Assembly (NCBI GenBank): GCA_007121455.1
Contig: SKKN01000007.1
Span: 46,206 to 110,205 of the forward strand
Origin: Gemmatimonadota bacterium
GTDB taxonomy: Bacteria; Gemmatimonadota; Gemmatimonadetes; Longimicrobiales; Gaopeijiaceae
Reading direction: 5' to 3'
DNA length: 64,000 bases
A model generated the notes under the pieces. It did no database searches, had not been told where the DNA came from, and saw only the letters and a list, made by a program, of their open reading frames with translations. Below, piece after piece: positions 53,530 through 62,531 of this stretch; position 1 is the first letter of the stretch, and every line of letters starts with the position of its first letter. The position numbers and the translations under genes are program-made.

Positions 53530-54443
53530 TCCGGGAAGTGGAGTTCCGTGCGCCTGCGAAGCTGAATCTCCGGCTTCGCATCCTCGCTCGTGAGCTGTCC
53601 GGGTACCACCAGATCGAGACCCTGTTCGCCGCGCTCGATTGGGGGGATCGCCTCCGACTGACCTGGGATTCGCACGGCGACGGCGTGGAGCTGGAGGTCT
53701 CCGGTGCGGACCTCGGGGCCCCCGCCCGGAACCTCGCTCACCGGGCGGCAACGGCCTACTTTTCCGCCTCGGGAATCCGCGGCGGGGTCCGGATCCGGCT
53801 CGAAAAGGAAGTCCCGGTCGGAGGAGGTCTCGGGGGCGGTTCCTCGGATGCCGGCATGGTGCTCCGCGCGCTGAACTCGCTGGCAGGGGAACCCTTGGAG
53901 GCCGCGGCCCTTTCCCGGCTTGCGGGGGAGTTGGGGGCGGATGTGCCGTTCTTTCTCTCTCCCGTTCCCTTCGCGCTCGCGTGGGGCCGGGGGGATCGCA
54001 TCCTCCCGCTTCCTCCCCCGGAGCCGGCGCCCGTGGTCCTGGCCCTTCCGCCGGTTCAGGTGGAAACGCCGTGGGCGTACGGTCTCCTCGATCCGGACGA
54101 GGATATGCGGCCCGAGGGTGCCACGCACGACGTCGGCGCCCTCGGTAGCTGGGAGGGTCTTTCCGATTTGGCGACGAACGACTTCGAGCCTGTCCTCTTC
54201 CGGCACCATCCACTCCTCCAGAACCTCAAGGAGGCGATTTCCGAGGAGGGGGCCCACTTCGCCCTCCTTTCCGGGTCCGGCTCCTCCCTCTTCGGCGTCT
54301 TCGGCGCCGCCGAAAGGGCCGACAGGGCCGCGGATCGGCTCCGAAAGCGGTTCCCCGAGGTTCGCTTCGTCGTCACGCGAACGCGCACGGAATTTCCCCA
54401 GCCGCGAGAGGAAGGGCGCCCGGGAGACATCGGCGTGCCTTGA
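53526..54443 (+). CDS. ispE: 4-diphosphocytidyl-2-C-methyl-D-erythritol kinase
   Basis: 305 residues from GTG 53526. GHMP kinase motifs: EFRAPAKLNLRLRILARELS, GYHQIETLFAALDWGD, and VPVGGGLGGGSSDAGMVLRA (glycine-rich ATP loop), LGADVPFFLSPVPFALAWGR, and ALLSGSGSSLFGVFGAAE near the C-terminus. IspE phosphorylates CDP-methylerythritol in the MEP route to isoprenoids. The tRNA-Gln promoter begins within its stop codon. Confidence 0.95.
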   Translation: MIREVEFRAPAKLNLRLRILARELSGYHQIETLFAALDWGDRLRLTWDSHGDGVELEVSGADLGAPARNLAHRAATAYFSASGIRGGVRIRLEKEVPVGGGLGGGSSDAGMVLRALNSLAGEPLEAAALSRLAGELGADVPFFLSPVPFALAWGRGDRILPLPPPEPAPVVLALPPVQVETPWAYGLLDPDEDMRPEGATHDVGALGSWEGLSDLATNDFEPVLFRHHPLLQNLKEAISEEGAHFALLSGSGSSLFGVFGAAERADRAADRLRKRFPEVRFVVTRTRTEFPQPREEGRPGDIGVP

Positions 54444-54468
54444 ACGCGCCGAACCGGTAGGCTACGAT
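54440..54468 (+). promoter_or_regulatory. predicted promoter for tRNA-Gln
   Basis: TTGAAC (54440-54445), 17 bases, TACGAT (54463-54468). The -35 overlaps the ispE stop codon. Transcription would begin about 35 bases before the tRNA. Confidence 0.65.
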
Positions 54469-54508
54469 TCATTCCCGTCCCCGAGTTCCTCTCGGTGGCG
54501 GCGGAGAA

Positions 54509-54579
54509 TGGCCCGTCGTCTAATGGCAGGACACCGGTCTTTGGAACCGGTTGTGGTGGTTCGAATCCACCCGGGCCAA
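54509..54579 (+). tRNA. tRNA-Gln (anticodon TTG)
   Basis: Acceptor TGGCCCG (54509-54515) pairs with CGGGCCA (54572-54578), discriminator A at 54579. The anticodon stem CCGGT/ACCGG encloses CTTTGGA with anticodon TTG. T arm GGTGG-TTCGAAT-CCACC (54555-54571). No CCA is encoded. A protein gene starts nine bases later. Confidence 0.97.
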
Positions 54580-54587
54580 TGGTTACC

Positions 54588-56438
54588 ATGAATCTTCCTC
54601 TCGTTCCTTCGAAGGATCCCTCAGGGGTCCGATCGCCTTCGGTGCGTCCGGGGCTTCGGCTCGCGACCGTCTTCGCGGCGCTCCCGGTTCTGCTCGGAGC
54701 CGTACTCCAGTCTTCCCCGATCGAGCCGGTGGGAGACTTCCTACCGCTCCGCGGCCACCTGGCGGCAGAAGCGACGCCGGCCGATTCCACATCGGTGCTC
54801 CGCGATGCACGCGGCGCCCAGGCCCGATTCGAGCGCACCCGCGTGCGACACCTCTCCGAGACGTGGCGGGGGATGGGCGGGACCTGCGACGAGCGGATCG
54901 GTCGGATGTGCATCCGCCACAGCCGCTCGGACGATTGGGAGCCTCCGCCGGAAGATCCCGCCATCGCGGACGCGCGTGAGGAGCTGCTCGCCGCCCTGAA
55001 GGAGGTCGCGAGCGAGATTCCCGGCGATGATTGGGTGCTGGGGCAGCGCGTGCGCTACCTCGGGGAGGCGGAACGCTGGGATGAAGCCCATCGGCTTGCG
55101 GAGGTCTGCGGTGGAGCGACGGAGTGGTGGTGCAGTGCCCTGCGGGGGTACGCTCTTCACGGTGCGGAACGGTTCGAGGAGGCCGAGGCCGGGTTTCGTG
55201 ATGCGCTCGACGCGATGCCGGATGCTCTGCGGGAGGAGTGGTCCGATCCGTCCGTAGTGCTCGACGGGGACGGGCGGCGGTTCCTGGACGGCGGGGAGGC
55301 AGCCGGTCTCGAGGAGCGGAGGAGCCGGGTCTGGGTGCTTGGAAACCCGCTTTTCCTCGTGCCGGGCAACGACCGCCTCACCGAGCATTTCGCCCGACAG
55401 GTCCTCGCTCGCATCAACGAGCGGGCACGGAACCCGTATGGCATGTCATGGGGGAGCGACCTGGCGGAGGTGCTCGTTCGCTACGGGCCGGCAGCGGGGT
55501 TCGAGCGGCAGCGACCCCCTTCGACGAGCGCGATGATGGGGCCACCCAGCGTCCTCGGGCGGTTCCAGCCCTTGAGCCGGGGAATCCTTCCTCCGGGCCG
55601 TTATCTGGAGGATCCGGCCGCGATTCCCTTCGGCGAATGGGTGCTCGATGACCGGCAGGCGAGGGGGCGATACGCGCCTCCCTACGCGCCGAGAATCCGG
55701 TCGCTCCAGGCCCAGGAGGCCCTCTTCCGGAGGGGAGACTCCCTTCTCGTCGTGCTCGCGTACCGGATTCCCCAGGAAGAAGAGGTCGAGGTGGGGGCCC
55801 ACGAAGGCACACGGGAAGGCGGGCTGTTCCTCGTGCGCTCCGACGGCGAAGCGGCGGCTCGGACCACCGGGAACGGTCAGCCCGAGGGCGTCCTCACGGC
55901 GATGGCGCCCAACGGCGAGTATCTGGTGAGTGCGGAGGTTCGGGATCCGGAGGAGAATCGAGCCTGGAGGCTTCGCCACGGCGTGCGCCAGGAGAATCTC
56001 CCGAGAGACATCACGGCGGTTTCCGGGATCCTGGCGATCGAGGCAAGCACTCCTGTCCCCTCCTCGCTCGAGGAGGCTCTCCCTCTCGTGTTGCCCGGAG
56101 CCGAGGTCGAAGAGGGAGGGGCCATCGGCGTCGCATGGGAGATGTACCACCTGGGACCCGACCCGGCCCCCATCAGCTTCCGCCTCCGGATCCGGGAAGA
56201 CAGTCCCGGCTTTCTCAGCCGAGTAGGTCGTTGGCTTCGCCTCGTGACACCTGAACGGCCGACCGAGGTTTCGTGGGACGAGGAGGAGGAGGGGGGCATC
56301 CTCTTCCGCGCGGTCACGCTCGACCTTTCCGACCTCTCTCCCGGCCAGTACGAGTTGGAACTCTCCGTCGAGCTTCCCGGTCGGGAGACGGCCCGGGTCG
56401 CGAAGCCGATCCGCGTTCGAGACGGTGCGGAGCCCTGA
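54588..56438 (+). CDS. exported GWxTD-like / tetratricopeptide-containing protein
   Basis: 616 residues from ATG 54588; ATG 54579 is possible but overlaps the last base of the tRNA. A signal-like segment (RLATVFAALPVLLGAVLQSS) is followed by helical repeat-like pairs (LGQRVRYLGEAERWDEAHRL, GYALHGAERFEEAEAGFRDA). Residues about 265-330 (VWVLGNPLFLVPGNDRLTEH, GMSWGSDLAEVLVRYG) resemble the GWxTD domain common in this bacterial group. The C-terminal half is beta rich with no known motif (DLSPGQYELELSVELPGRE). No clear promoter lies between the tRNA and this gene, so it is probably co-transcribed. Confidence 0.65.
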   Translation: MNLPLVPSKDPSGVRSPSVRPGLRLATVFAALPVLLGAVLQSSPIEPVGDFLPLRGHLAAEATPADSTSVLRDARGAQARFERTRVRHLSETWRGMGGTCDERIGRMCIRHSRSDDWEPPPEDPAIADAREELLAALKEVASEIPGDDWVLGQRVRYLGEAERWDEAHRLAEVCGGATEWWCSALRGYALHGAERFEEAEAGFRDALDAMPDALREEWSDPSVVLDGDGRRFLDGGEAAGLEERRSRVWVLGNPLFLVPGNDRLTEHFARQVLARINERARNPYGMSWGSDLAEVLVRYGPAAGFERQRPPSTSAMMGPPSVLGRFQPLSRGILPPGRYLEDPAAIPFGEWVLDDRQARGRYAPPYAPRIRSLQAQEALFRRGDSLLVVLAYRIPQEEEVEVGAHEGTREGGLFLVRSDGEAAARTTGNGQPEGVLTAMAPNGEYLVSAEVRDPEENRAWRLRHGVRQENLPRDITAVSGILAIEASTPVPSSLEEALPLVLPGAEVEEGGAIGVAWEMYHLGPDPAPISFRLRIREDSPGFLSRVGRWLRLVTPERPTEVSWDEEEEGGILFRAVTLDLSDLSPGQYELELSVELPGRETARVAKPIRVRDGAEP

Positions 56439-56477
56439 TCCCCTTCCTGCATAGAAACTCCTCTTCCACTCCAGCCG

Positions 56478-56506
56478 TTGACGCCTGAACTGGCCCCGTC
56501 TAGGTT
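56478..56506 (+). promoter_or_regulatory. predicted promoter for prs
   Basis: TTGACG (56478-56483), 17 bases, TAGGTT (56501-56506). It gives a leader of about 35 bases to the prs start. Confidence 0.6.
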
Positions 56507-56548
56507 TTTGGGCTGTAGCTTTCGCGACTTCCCGAACCGGGTCGGTTC

Positions 56549-57523
56549 ATGGACGACACATATCAACGGGGGCCGTTTCTCCTCCTTTCAGGACGAGCGA
56601 ACCGCCCGTTGGCAGAAGAGATCGGCACGATCCTCGGGGAAGGGACGGATGGCGTCACGATCCATGACTTCGCCGATGGTGAGATCTTCGTGCGGATCGA
56701 TCGCAACGCCCGGGGGCGGGACGTCTTCATCATTCAGCCCACCCCCGCTCCATCCGAAAACATCATGGAGCTCCTGCTCCTGATCGACGCCGCGAAACGG
56801 GCGTCAGCCGCGCGGATCACTGCCGTGATCCCGTACTTCGGGTACGGCCGGCAGGACCGGAAGGACCAACCCCGGGTCGCGATCGGAGCGAAGCTGCACG
56901 CGAACCTCGTGGTGGTGGCGGGTGCGGATCGGGTCCTGGGAATGGACTTCCACCAGCATCAGATCCAGGGGTTCTTCGACATTCCCGTCGATCACTTGTA
57001 CGCGGCTCCCGTTCTGACCCGCTATTTCCTCGAGAAGGATTTCGACGATCTGGTGGTCGTGGCGCCGGACGTGGGCGCCGCGAAGATGGCGCGTGGGTTC
57101 TCCCGGAGACTCGGTGCCACCTTCGCGATCATCGACAAGAGACGGCTGGCGCCCAACGAGTCCGAGGTGTTGACGGTGGTCGGCGACGTCGTGGGGAAGA
57201 CCTGCCTCGTCACGGACGACATGATCGATACCGGAGGCACGATGGCCCAGGCGATTCGGGCCCTCCACGAACGTGGTGCCCGAGCCGTCTATGCGTGCGC
57301 GACGCACGCGCTCCTGTCCGGAAAGGCGGTGGAGCGCTTGAGCACGGCTCCTCTACAGGAGCTCGTGGTGACGAACACGGTGCAGGTTCCCGAGGACCGG
57401 AGGTTTCCGCAGCTCACCGTGCTCTCCGTCGCCGATCTTCTCGCTCGGGCGATCCGGCACATCCATTCGAATGCGTCGGTCAGCCAACTCTTCGAGATCC
57501 GGGACGGCGAGGAAGGGCATTGA
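56549..57523 (+). CDS. prs: ribose-phosphate pyrophosphokinase
   Basis: 324 residues. PRPP synthetase motifs: LLLSGRANRPLAEEIGTILG, VIPYFGYGRQDRKDQPR, GMDFHQHQIQGFFDIPVDHL, VVVAPDVGAAKMARGFSRRL and CLVTDDMIDTGGTMAQAIRA (PRPP-binding loop). It makes PRPP from ribose-5-phosphate and ATP for purines, pyrimidines, His and NAD. The start ATG 56549 lacks a strong ribosome site. L25 and Pth follow, in the common prs-ctc-pth order. Confidence 0.97.
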   Translation: MDDTYQRGPFLLLSGRANRPLAEEIGTILGEGTDGVTIHDFADGEIFVRIDRNARGRDVFIIQPTPAPSENIMELLLLIDAAKRASAARITAVIPYFGYGRQDRKDQPRVAIGAKLHANLVVVAGADRVLGMDFHQHQIQGFFDIPVDHLYAAPVLTRYFLEKDFDDLVVVAPDVGAAKMARGFSRRLGATFAIIDKRRLAPNESEVLTVVGDVVGKTCLVTDDMIDTGGTMAQAIRALHERGARAVYACATHALLSGKAVERLSTAPLQELVVTNTVQVPEDRRFPQLTVLSVADLLARAIRHIHSNASVSQLFEIRDGEEGH

Positions 57524-57588
57524 ACGACGACGGCTGAAAGAGAGGACGGTGTGACCTTTCACCCCGGTCGGGGGGGAAGGCTGAATCC

Positions 57589-57604
57589 GGGCCGCATGCG
57601 GCCC
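57589..57604. repeat. 16-base perfect palindrome before rplY
   Basis: GGGCCGCATGCGGCCC is its own complement. It lies in the 104-base gap between prs and rplY, 23 bases before the rplY start. It could be a weak terminator or a leader structure; no T-run follows. Confidence 0.6.
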
Positions 57605-57627
57605 CTTGACGAGAGACAGAGGCGATT

Positions 57628-58314
57628 ATGGCACTGCGCGTGACATTGAACGCAGAGCGTCGGGAGACGAAGGGAAAGGGCTCAGCACGGAAGCTGCGAG
57701 CTCGGGGGAAGGTGCCGGGAGTGGTATACGGACCCGGTGCCGAGCCCTTGCCGCTCTCCCTCGAAACGCGGGAAGTGGAGCACCTCTTCCACTCGATCTC
57801 CGTAGACAACACGATCGTGGACCTTTCCGTGGAGGGGGCGGCCGAGGACTTCCAGACGCTCGTTCGCGAGATCCAGACCCACCCGTTCCGGCCGGACATC
57901 CTCCACGTGGACTTCCTCCGGATCAGCAAGGGGGTCGCGGTGGAGCTCGACGTGCCGATCCACCTCAACGGCACGCCGGTCGGAGTGAAGGAAGAAGGCG
58001 GGGTCATGGAGCAGGTGATCCATCAGATCCCCGTGAAGTGCATTCCGTCCCTCATTCCGGAATCCTTCGAGGTCGACGTGAGCGGACTCGCCTTGAACGA
58101 CTCGCTTCACGTCTCGGATCTCGAGGTGCCGGAAGGCGTGGAGATCCAGCTCGAGGCCGAACGGACCGTCTGCTCGATTCTCGTTCCGAAGCTCGTTCTG
58201 GAGGAGCCCGAGGAGGAGGTCGACGAGGAAGAGGTCGAGGTGCTTCGCGTGGGCGAGGAGGAAGCGCCCGAGGATGCCGGGGAGGCGGAGGCAGACCAGC
58301 CCGAAGAGAGCTGA
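57628..58314 (+). CDS. rplY: 50S ribosomal protein L25, Ctc/TL5 form
   Basis: 228 residues, with AGAGGCG ahead of ATG 57628. The N-terminal L25 domain is RVTLNAERRETKGKGSARKL, ARGKVPGVVYG. The Ctc/TL5 C-terminal beta domain follows (VDFLRISKGVAVELDVPIHL, IPVKCIPSLIPESFEVDVSG). The last 35 residues are strongly acidic (EEPEEEVDEEEVEVL). L25 binds 5S rRNA in the large subunit. Pth follows after 27 bases. Confidence 0.95.
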   Translation: MALRVTLNAERRETKGKGSARKLRARGKVPGVVYGPGAEPLPLSLETREVEHLFHSISVDNTIVDLSVEGAAEDFQTLVREIQTHPFRPDILHVDFLRISKGVAVELDVPIHLNGTPVGVKEEGGVMEQVIHQIPVKCIPSLIPESFEVDVSGLALNDSLHVSDLEVPEGVEIQLEAERTVCSILVPKLVLEEPEEEVDEEEVEVLRVGEEEAPEDAGEAEADQPEES

Positions 58315-58341
58315 GCCCATCGCTCCTCATACACGATCGCG

Positions 58342-58905
58342 ATGAAGTATCTCGTCGGTCTGGGTAACCCCGATTCCCGGCACGCGGAAACCCGGCACAA
58401 CGTCGGGTGGTGGGTGGTGGACCGGGCCGCCTACGAGTGGGGGTTCGGGTCCTTTCGCCGGAGTGGACCGGCCTGGTGGAGCGAGGGGGAGGTGGCAGGG
58501 GAGCCGGTCGCGCTCGTGAAGCCCGCGACCTACATGAACCGGAGCGGATCCGTGATCCCGGCCCTCCGGCAGGATGAGACGTTCGACCCGGCGAAGCAGC
58601 TTCTCGTGATCGTGGATGATGCCGCGCTGGATGTCGGAAAGGTTCGACTCCGCCCTCGGGGAAGCCCGGGGGGGCACAACGGCCTGCGTTCGATCGCCGG
58701 GGCCCTGGGGACCGACGAGTACCCCCGGCTCCGCGTCGGCGTGGGCCGTCCGCCGGAGGGGTGGGATCTGGTGCAATGGGTGCTTTCTCGAATGGACGAA
58801 GACGATGAGGACCGGATCCTGGCGCTCCTCCCCGAGCTCGTGGAGGCCATCGAGATGTGGATCGAGCATGGGACGGAATACGCAATGAGCCGGCATAATC
58901 GGTAG
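58342..58905 (+). CDS. pth: peptidyl-tRNA hydrolase
   Basis: 187 residues. Motifs: YLVGLGNPDSRHAETRHNVG with the catalytic His and Asn, VALVKPATYMNRSGSVIP, LVIVDDAALDVGKVRLRPRG with the Asp, GSPGGHNGLRSIAGAL, and YPRLRVGVGRPPEGWDLVQW. Pth frees peptides from peptidyl-tRNA dropped by the ribosome. It ends the prs-rplY-pth set. Confidence 0.96.
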   Translation: MKYLVGLGNPDSRHAETRHNVGWWVVDRAAYEWGFGSFRRSGPAWWSEGEVAGEPVALVKPATYMNRSGSVIPALRQDETFDPAKQLLVIVDDAALDVGKVRLRPRGSPGGHNGLRSIAGALGTDEYPRLRVGVGRPPEGWDLVQWVLSRMDEDDEDRILALLPELVEAIEMWIEHGTEYAMSRHNR

Positions 58906-58980
58906 GACGTCACAGGTCGGGGCCGGTGACGAAGGGCCAGACGAAGGTCGACACGAACCCGAAAAGGGGATACTGGACGA

Positions 58981-61110
58981 ATGGGTGACATTTACCTGAA
59001 CTTCGCCAACTGGGCTTGGTTGGGAGGGGTCCTGGGGCTCGTAAGCGCCGCGGGGATCTATAGCTACGTCAAGCGGCAGGACGCGGGAAGCGAGCTGATG
59101 CAGGACCTGGCGGAGCAGATCCATGCCGGGGCCATGACCTTCCTCAAGCGGGAGTACACGATCCTCGCCGTGTTCGTGGCGGTCGTCGCCATCCTCCTCT
59201 CCCTCGCCGTCGGCCCGCACACGAGCGCCGCCTACATCGGGGGTGCGGTCTGCTCGGCACTCGCCGGCTTCTTCGGCATGAAGGCCGCCACGCGTTCGAA
59301 TGTGCGAACGTCCGCCGCGGCAAACGATCACGGACAGGGACTCGCGCTCCGAATCTCCTTCTTTGGAGCCTCGGTGATGGGACTGTCCGTCGCGTCGCTC
59401 GGTCTCCTCGGCCTCGGGATCCTGTACGTGATCTACACGGCCGATGCGGTTCCGGGCACGGGCCAGCTTCCCTTCTTCGCCGAGGTGGTCTCGGGCTTCG
59501 CCATGGGCGCGAGCACGATCGCCCTCTTCGCGCGGGTCGGGGGAGGCATCTTTACGAAGGCCGCCGACGTGGGTGCCGACCTGGTCGGCAAGGTCGAGGC
59601 GGGAATTCCCGAGGATGATCCCCGCAACCCGGCGACGATCGCCGACAACGTGGGCGACAACGTCGGGGACGTGGCCGGAATGGGGGCGGACATCTTCGAG
59701 TCGTACGTCGGCTCGATCGTGGCCACGATCGCCATCGGCGCCACGTCCGCGGTGATGGCCGCGAGCGTGACGGAGGCGGTGGCGCTTCCCTTGATCACCG
59801 TGCTGGTCGGCCTCCTGGCCTCGATGGTCGGGATCCTCATGATGAAGGTGCTGGAGCGCACGAATCCGGCTGCGGCTCTCCGCAACGTGACGTTCATCGC
59901 GGCGGGGCTCTATCTCGCTGCGATGTACGTGATCATCCGGGCGCTCGACTTCCAGATCATGGATCCGGCTACCGGGTTGTCCTATCCGTCGACCGGTCCC
60001 TTCTGGGCGCTCGTCGCCGGTACGCTCGTGGGAATCCTGATCGGACTCGCCACCGAGTACTACACCGGCGGCCCCCCGATCCGGAGGATCGCCGAAGCCA
60101 GTCAGACGGGATCGGCGACGAACATCATCACCGGCCTGGCCGTGGGAATGCACTCCACGGTCATTCCCCTCCTTCTCATCTGCGGCGCGATCCTCGTCTC
60201 CTACACGGTTTCCGGCCTCTACGGCATCGGAATCGCCGCCGTCGGAATGCTCGCCACCGTGGGTGTGACGATGACCGTCGACGCGTACGGTCCCGTGGCC
60301 GACAACGCCGGCGGGATCAGCGAGATGAGTGCCCTCGGCCCGGAAACCCGTGCGATCACGGACTCCCTGGACGCACTCGGGAACACGACGGCGGCGATCG
60401 GGAAGGGGTTTGCCATCGGTTCGGCGGCGCTCACCGCCCTCGCTCTCTTCTCCGCCTACACCTCCGCGGTCGGGCTCCAGGAGCTCGGGATCAACATCGT
60501 CGATCCGATCGTGGTGGTCGGACTGCTCCTGGGCGGGATGCTCCCGTTCCTCGTGGCGGCGCTGACCATGACGGCCGTGGGGCGTGCGGCAGCAGGCATG
60601 GTCGACGAGGTGCGGCGGCAGTTCCGCGAGATCGAGGGACTGATGGAGGGGAAGGCGAAGCCCGATTCGGCGCGCTGCGTCGACATCTCGACACGCGGGG
60701 CCCTCCGGGAAATGGTACTCCCCGGCGTGATCGCCGTGATGGCGCCGGTCCTCGTCGGACGCTTCCTCGGGATCGAGGCGCTCGGAGGCCTTCTCGCCGG
60801 ATCCGTCGTCACGGGAGTACTGATGGCGCTGTTCATGGCGAACTCGGGCGGAGCCTGGGACAACGCGAAGAAGTGGATCGAGGGAGGAAACCTGGGAGGC
60901 AAGGGGTCGGATGCCCATAAGGCCTCCGTCGTCGGCGACACCGTGGGAGACCCCTTCAAGGACACCTCGGGCCCTGCTCTGAACATCCTGATCAAGCTCA
61001 TGGGCGTCGTCGCGCTCGTCCTGGCTCCCTGGTTCGCACAGGTGCATGGAACGGCGGACGGGGTCGACCTGGGCTGGATCGGAGACCTGCTGCGGGTGTT
61101 CACGGGCTGA
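58981..61110 (+). CDS. hppA: membrane-bound, K+-dependent proton/sodium-pumping pyrophosphatase
   Basis: 709 residues, preceded by AAGGGGA. About 16 membrane segments. Catalytic signatures: [40 protein letters not shown] with the metal-binding Asp residues, [33 protein letters not shown] and [20 protein letters not shown]. The motif [10 protein letters not shown] has Ala where K+-independent enzymes have Lys, placing it in the K+-dependent subfamily, which includes Na+ and H+ pumps. It couples pyrophosphate hydrolysis to ion export. A terminator follows. Confidence 0.95.
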   Translation: MGDIYLNFANWAWLGGVLGLVSAAGIYSYVKRQDAGSELMQDLAEQIHAGAMTFLKREYTILAVFVAVVAILLSLAVGPHTSAAYIGGAVCSALAGFFGMKAATRSNVRTSAAANDHGQGLALRISFFGASVMGLSVASLGLLGLGILYVIYTADAVPGTGQLPFFAEVVSGFAMGASTIALFARVGGGIFTKAADVGADLVGKVEAGIPEDDPRNPATIADNVGDNVGDVAGMGADIFESYVGSIVATIAIGATSAVMAASVTEAVALPLITVLVGLLASMVGILMMKVLERTNPAAALRNVTFIAAGLYLAAMYVIIRALDFQIMDPATGLSYPSTGPFWALVAGTLVGILIGLATEYYTGGPPIRRIAEASQTGSATNIITGLAVGMHSTVIPLLLICGAILVSYTVSGLYGIGIAAVGMLATVGVTMTVDAYGPVADNAGGISEMSALGPETRAITDSLDALGNTTAAIGKGFAIGSAALTALALFSAYTSAVGLQELGINIVDPIVVVGLLLGGMLPFLVAALTMTAVGRAAAGMVDEVRRQFREIEGLMEGKAKPDSARCVDISTRGALREMVLPGVIAVMAPVLVGRFLGIEALGGLLAGSVVTGVLMALFMANSGGAWDNAKKWIEGGNLGGKGSDAHKASVVGDTVGDPFKDTSGPALNILIKLMGVVALVLAPWFAQVHGTADGVDLGWIGDLLRVFTG

Positions 61111-61162
61111 CGCACCGCGCCTGAACACGGGAAGCCAGGCCGGCCGAGGACACCCGGCCGGT

Positions 61163-61198
61163 GGGCCCTACCTCGCGAGGGGTAGGGCCCTTTTGGTT
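61163..61198 (+). terminator. Rho-independent terminator after hppA
   Basis: GGGCCCTACC (61163-61172) pairs exactly with GGTAGGGCCC (61181-61190); TTTTGGTT follows (61191-61198). Confidence 0.85.
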
Positions 61199-61225
61199 GG
61201 GTTCGGGTGGCGGGGCGCGTACCTT
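61197..61225 (+). promoter_or_regulatory. predicted promoter for the M20 hydrolase
   Basis: TTGGGT (61197-61202), 17 bases, TACCTT (61220-61225). It follows the hppA terminator. Transcription near 61232 would exclude the GTG at 61207 as start and supports ATG 61294. Confidence 0.5.
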
Positions 61226-61293
61226 TGGACGAGGAATCGATCCGCGTCGGTGCCGCCACGCCGTCGAGCCGCCCCCCGAACCCGCAGCCCCTG

Positions 61294-62490
61294 ATGAATC
61301 TCACTCCGTCGTTCGACGATGCGATCGCCTTCGCTCGGGACCTGATCCGGATTCCCTCTCCATCCGGCGCCGAAGGAGACGTGGCGCGTCGGGTGATGGA
61401 CGAGATGACGGCACTGGGGATCGAAGACGTCCGCCGCGACGAAGTGGGAAACGTGATCGGAAAGGTCGCGGGCACCGCCGGCGCTCCCCCCGTCCTCCTG
61501 TGTTCTCATCTGGACGTCGTCGGGGTTGGCGAGCTTTCCGGCTGGGAGCACCCCCCTTTCTCCGCCGAAGTCACGGACGGCTTCCTCCACGGCCGAGGGG
61601 CGATGGACATCAAGGGGCCCCTGGCACTTCAGACGCACGCAGCAGCGGCCCTGCGTGGACGCGCGCCGGGAGACGTCCTCGTCGCGCACACGGTCTACGA
61701 GGAGCGCGGGGGCTGGGGCATGCACCATCTGATGGAGTCGGGGGAGATCCGCCCCTCAGCCGTCGTGCTGGGCGAGAGTACCGGTGGAGACATCGCTCTC
61801 GGGCACCGGGGGCGGACGGAGATCGAGGTGATCCTCCATGGCCGAGCGGGACACGCGAGCGCCCCGCGGGAGGCCCGAAACGCCCTCGGCCTCCTCCCGG
61901 AAGCGATTCGCGCCGTGGAGGAGCTCGCAGGGGCGCAGGAGGCGGACGAGATTCTGGGGCCGAGCACTCTCGTGCCCACCGAGGTCACGACGTTGCCGCA
62001 GAGCCGCAACGTGATCCCCGACCGGGTCGTTCTGGCCCTCGACTGCCGCCTCGTTCCGGGAGTCGAGCCGGAAGGGCTCATCGCGGAGCTACAGGAACGG
62101 ATCGATCGGCGACGACGTCCGAATGACCAGGAGCTTCGGGTGGAGGTCCGGCTGAGCGAGACCGAGCTCGCGTCCTACACGGGAAAGGTCGCGCGCTGGA
62201 GATTTCACACTCCCGGCTTTCTCCTCTCCCCGGACGACCCGCTGATCCGAGCCGCCGCCTCGGCGGTGGGGCGGCGCGACGGGTCCGGGCCTGCACGCGC
62301 CCGGCCCTGGAGCTTCGCCACGGACGGAGGGTGGTCGTGCGGCGTGCATGGCATCCCGAGCCTCGGCTTTGCGCCCGGGGACGAGGCCCATGCACACACG
62401 AACCGCGAGCGGTTGAGCCTGGACGATGCACGCTGGTGTTGGGAGCGGTATCCGGACCTCGTGCTCGCGCTCCAGGCGGAGCTCTCGTAG
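61294..62490 (+). CDS. M20 family metallo-hydrolase (ArgE/DapE type)
   Basis: 398 residues from ATG 61294, chosen because of the promoter at 61197-61225; the frame runs back to GTG 61207. M20 motifs: [31 protein letters not shown] with the first His/Asp metal ligands, [20 protein letters not shown] with the bridging Asp, [14 protein letters not shown] with the catalytic Glu pair, [14 protein letters not shown] in the dimer domain, and [14 protein letters not shown] near the C-terminus. It could be a peptidase, deacylase or deacetylase; no substrate can be assigned. Confidence 0.88.
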   Translation: MNLTPSFDDAIAFARDLIRIPSPSGAEGDVARRVMDEMTALGIEDVRRDEVGNVIGKVAGTAGAPPVLLCSHLDVVGVGELSGWEHPPFSAEVTDGFLHGRGAMDIKGPLALQTHAAAALRGRAPGDVLVAHTVYEERGGWGMHHLMESGEIRPSAVVLGESTGGDIALGHRGRTEIEVILHGRAGHASAPREARNALGLLPEAIRAVEELAGAQEADEILGPSTLVPTEVTTLPQSRNVIPDRVVLALDCRLVPGVEPEGLIAELQERIDRRRRPNDQELRVEVRLSETELASYTGKVARWRFHTPGFLLSPDDPLIRAAASAVGRRDGSGPARARPWSFATDGGWSCGVHGIPSLGFAPGDEAHAHTNRERLSLDDARWCWERYPDLVLALQAELS

Positions 62491-62531
62491 GCGGCGGTCC
62501 CGCTACCTGAAGGAGAGGGGGGTGCCCCCCG

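Noticed and set aside
58327..61128. 933-residue minus-strand frame
   Set aside because: It is antisense to pth and hppA, both with strong motifs; it has the biased composition of GC-rich shadow frames.
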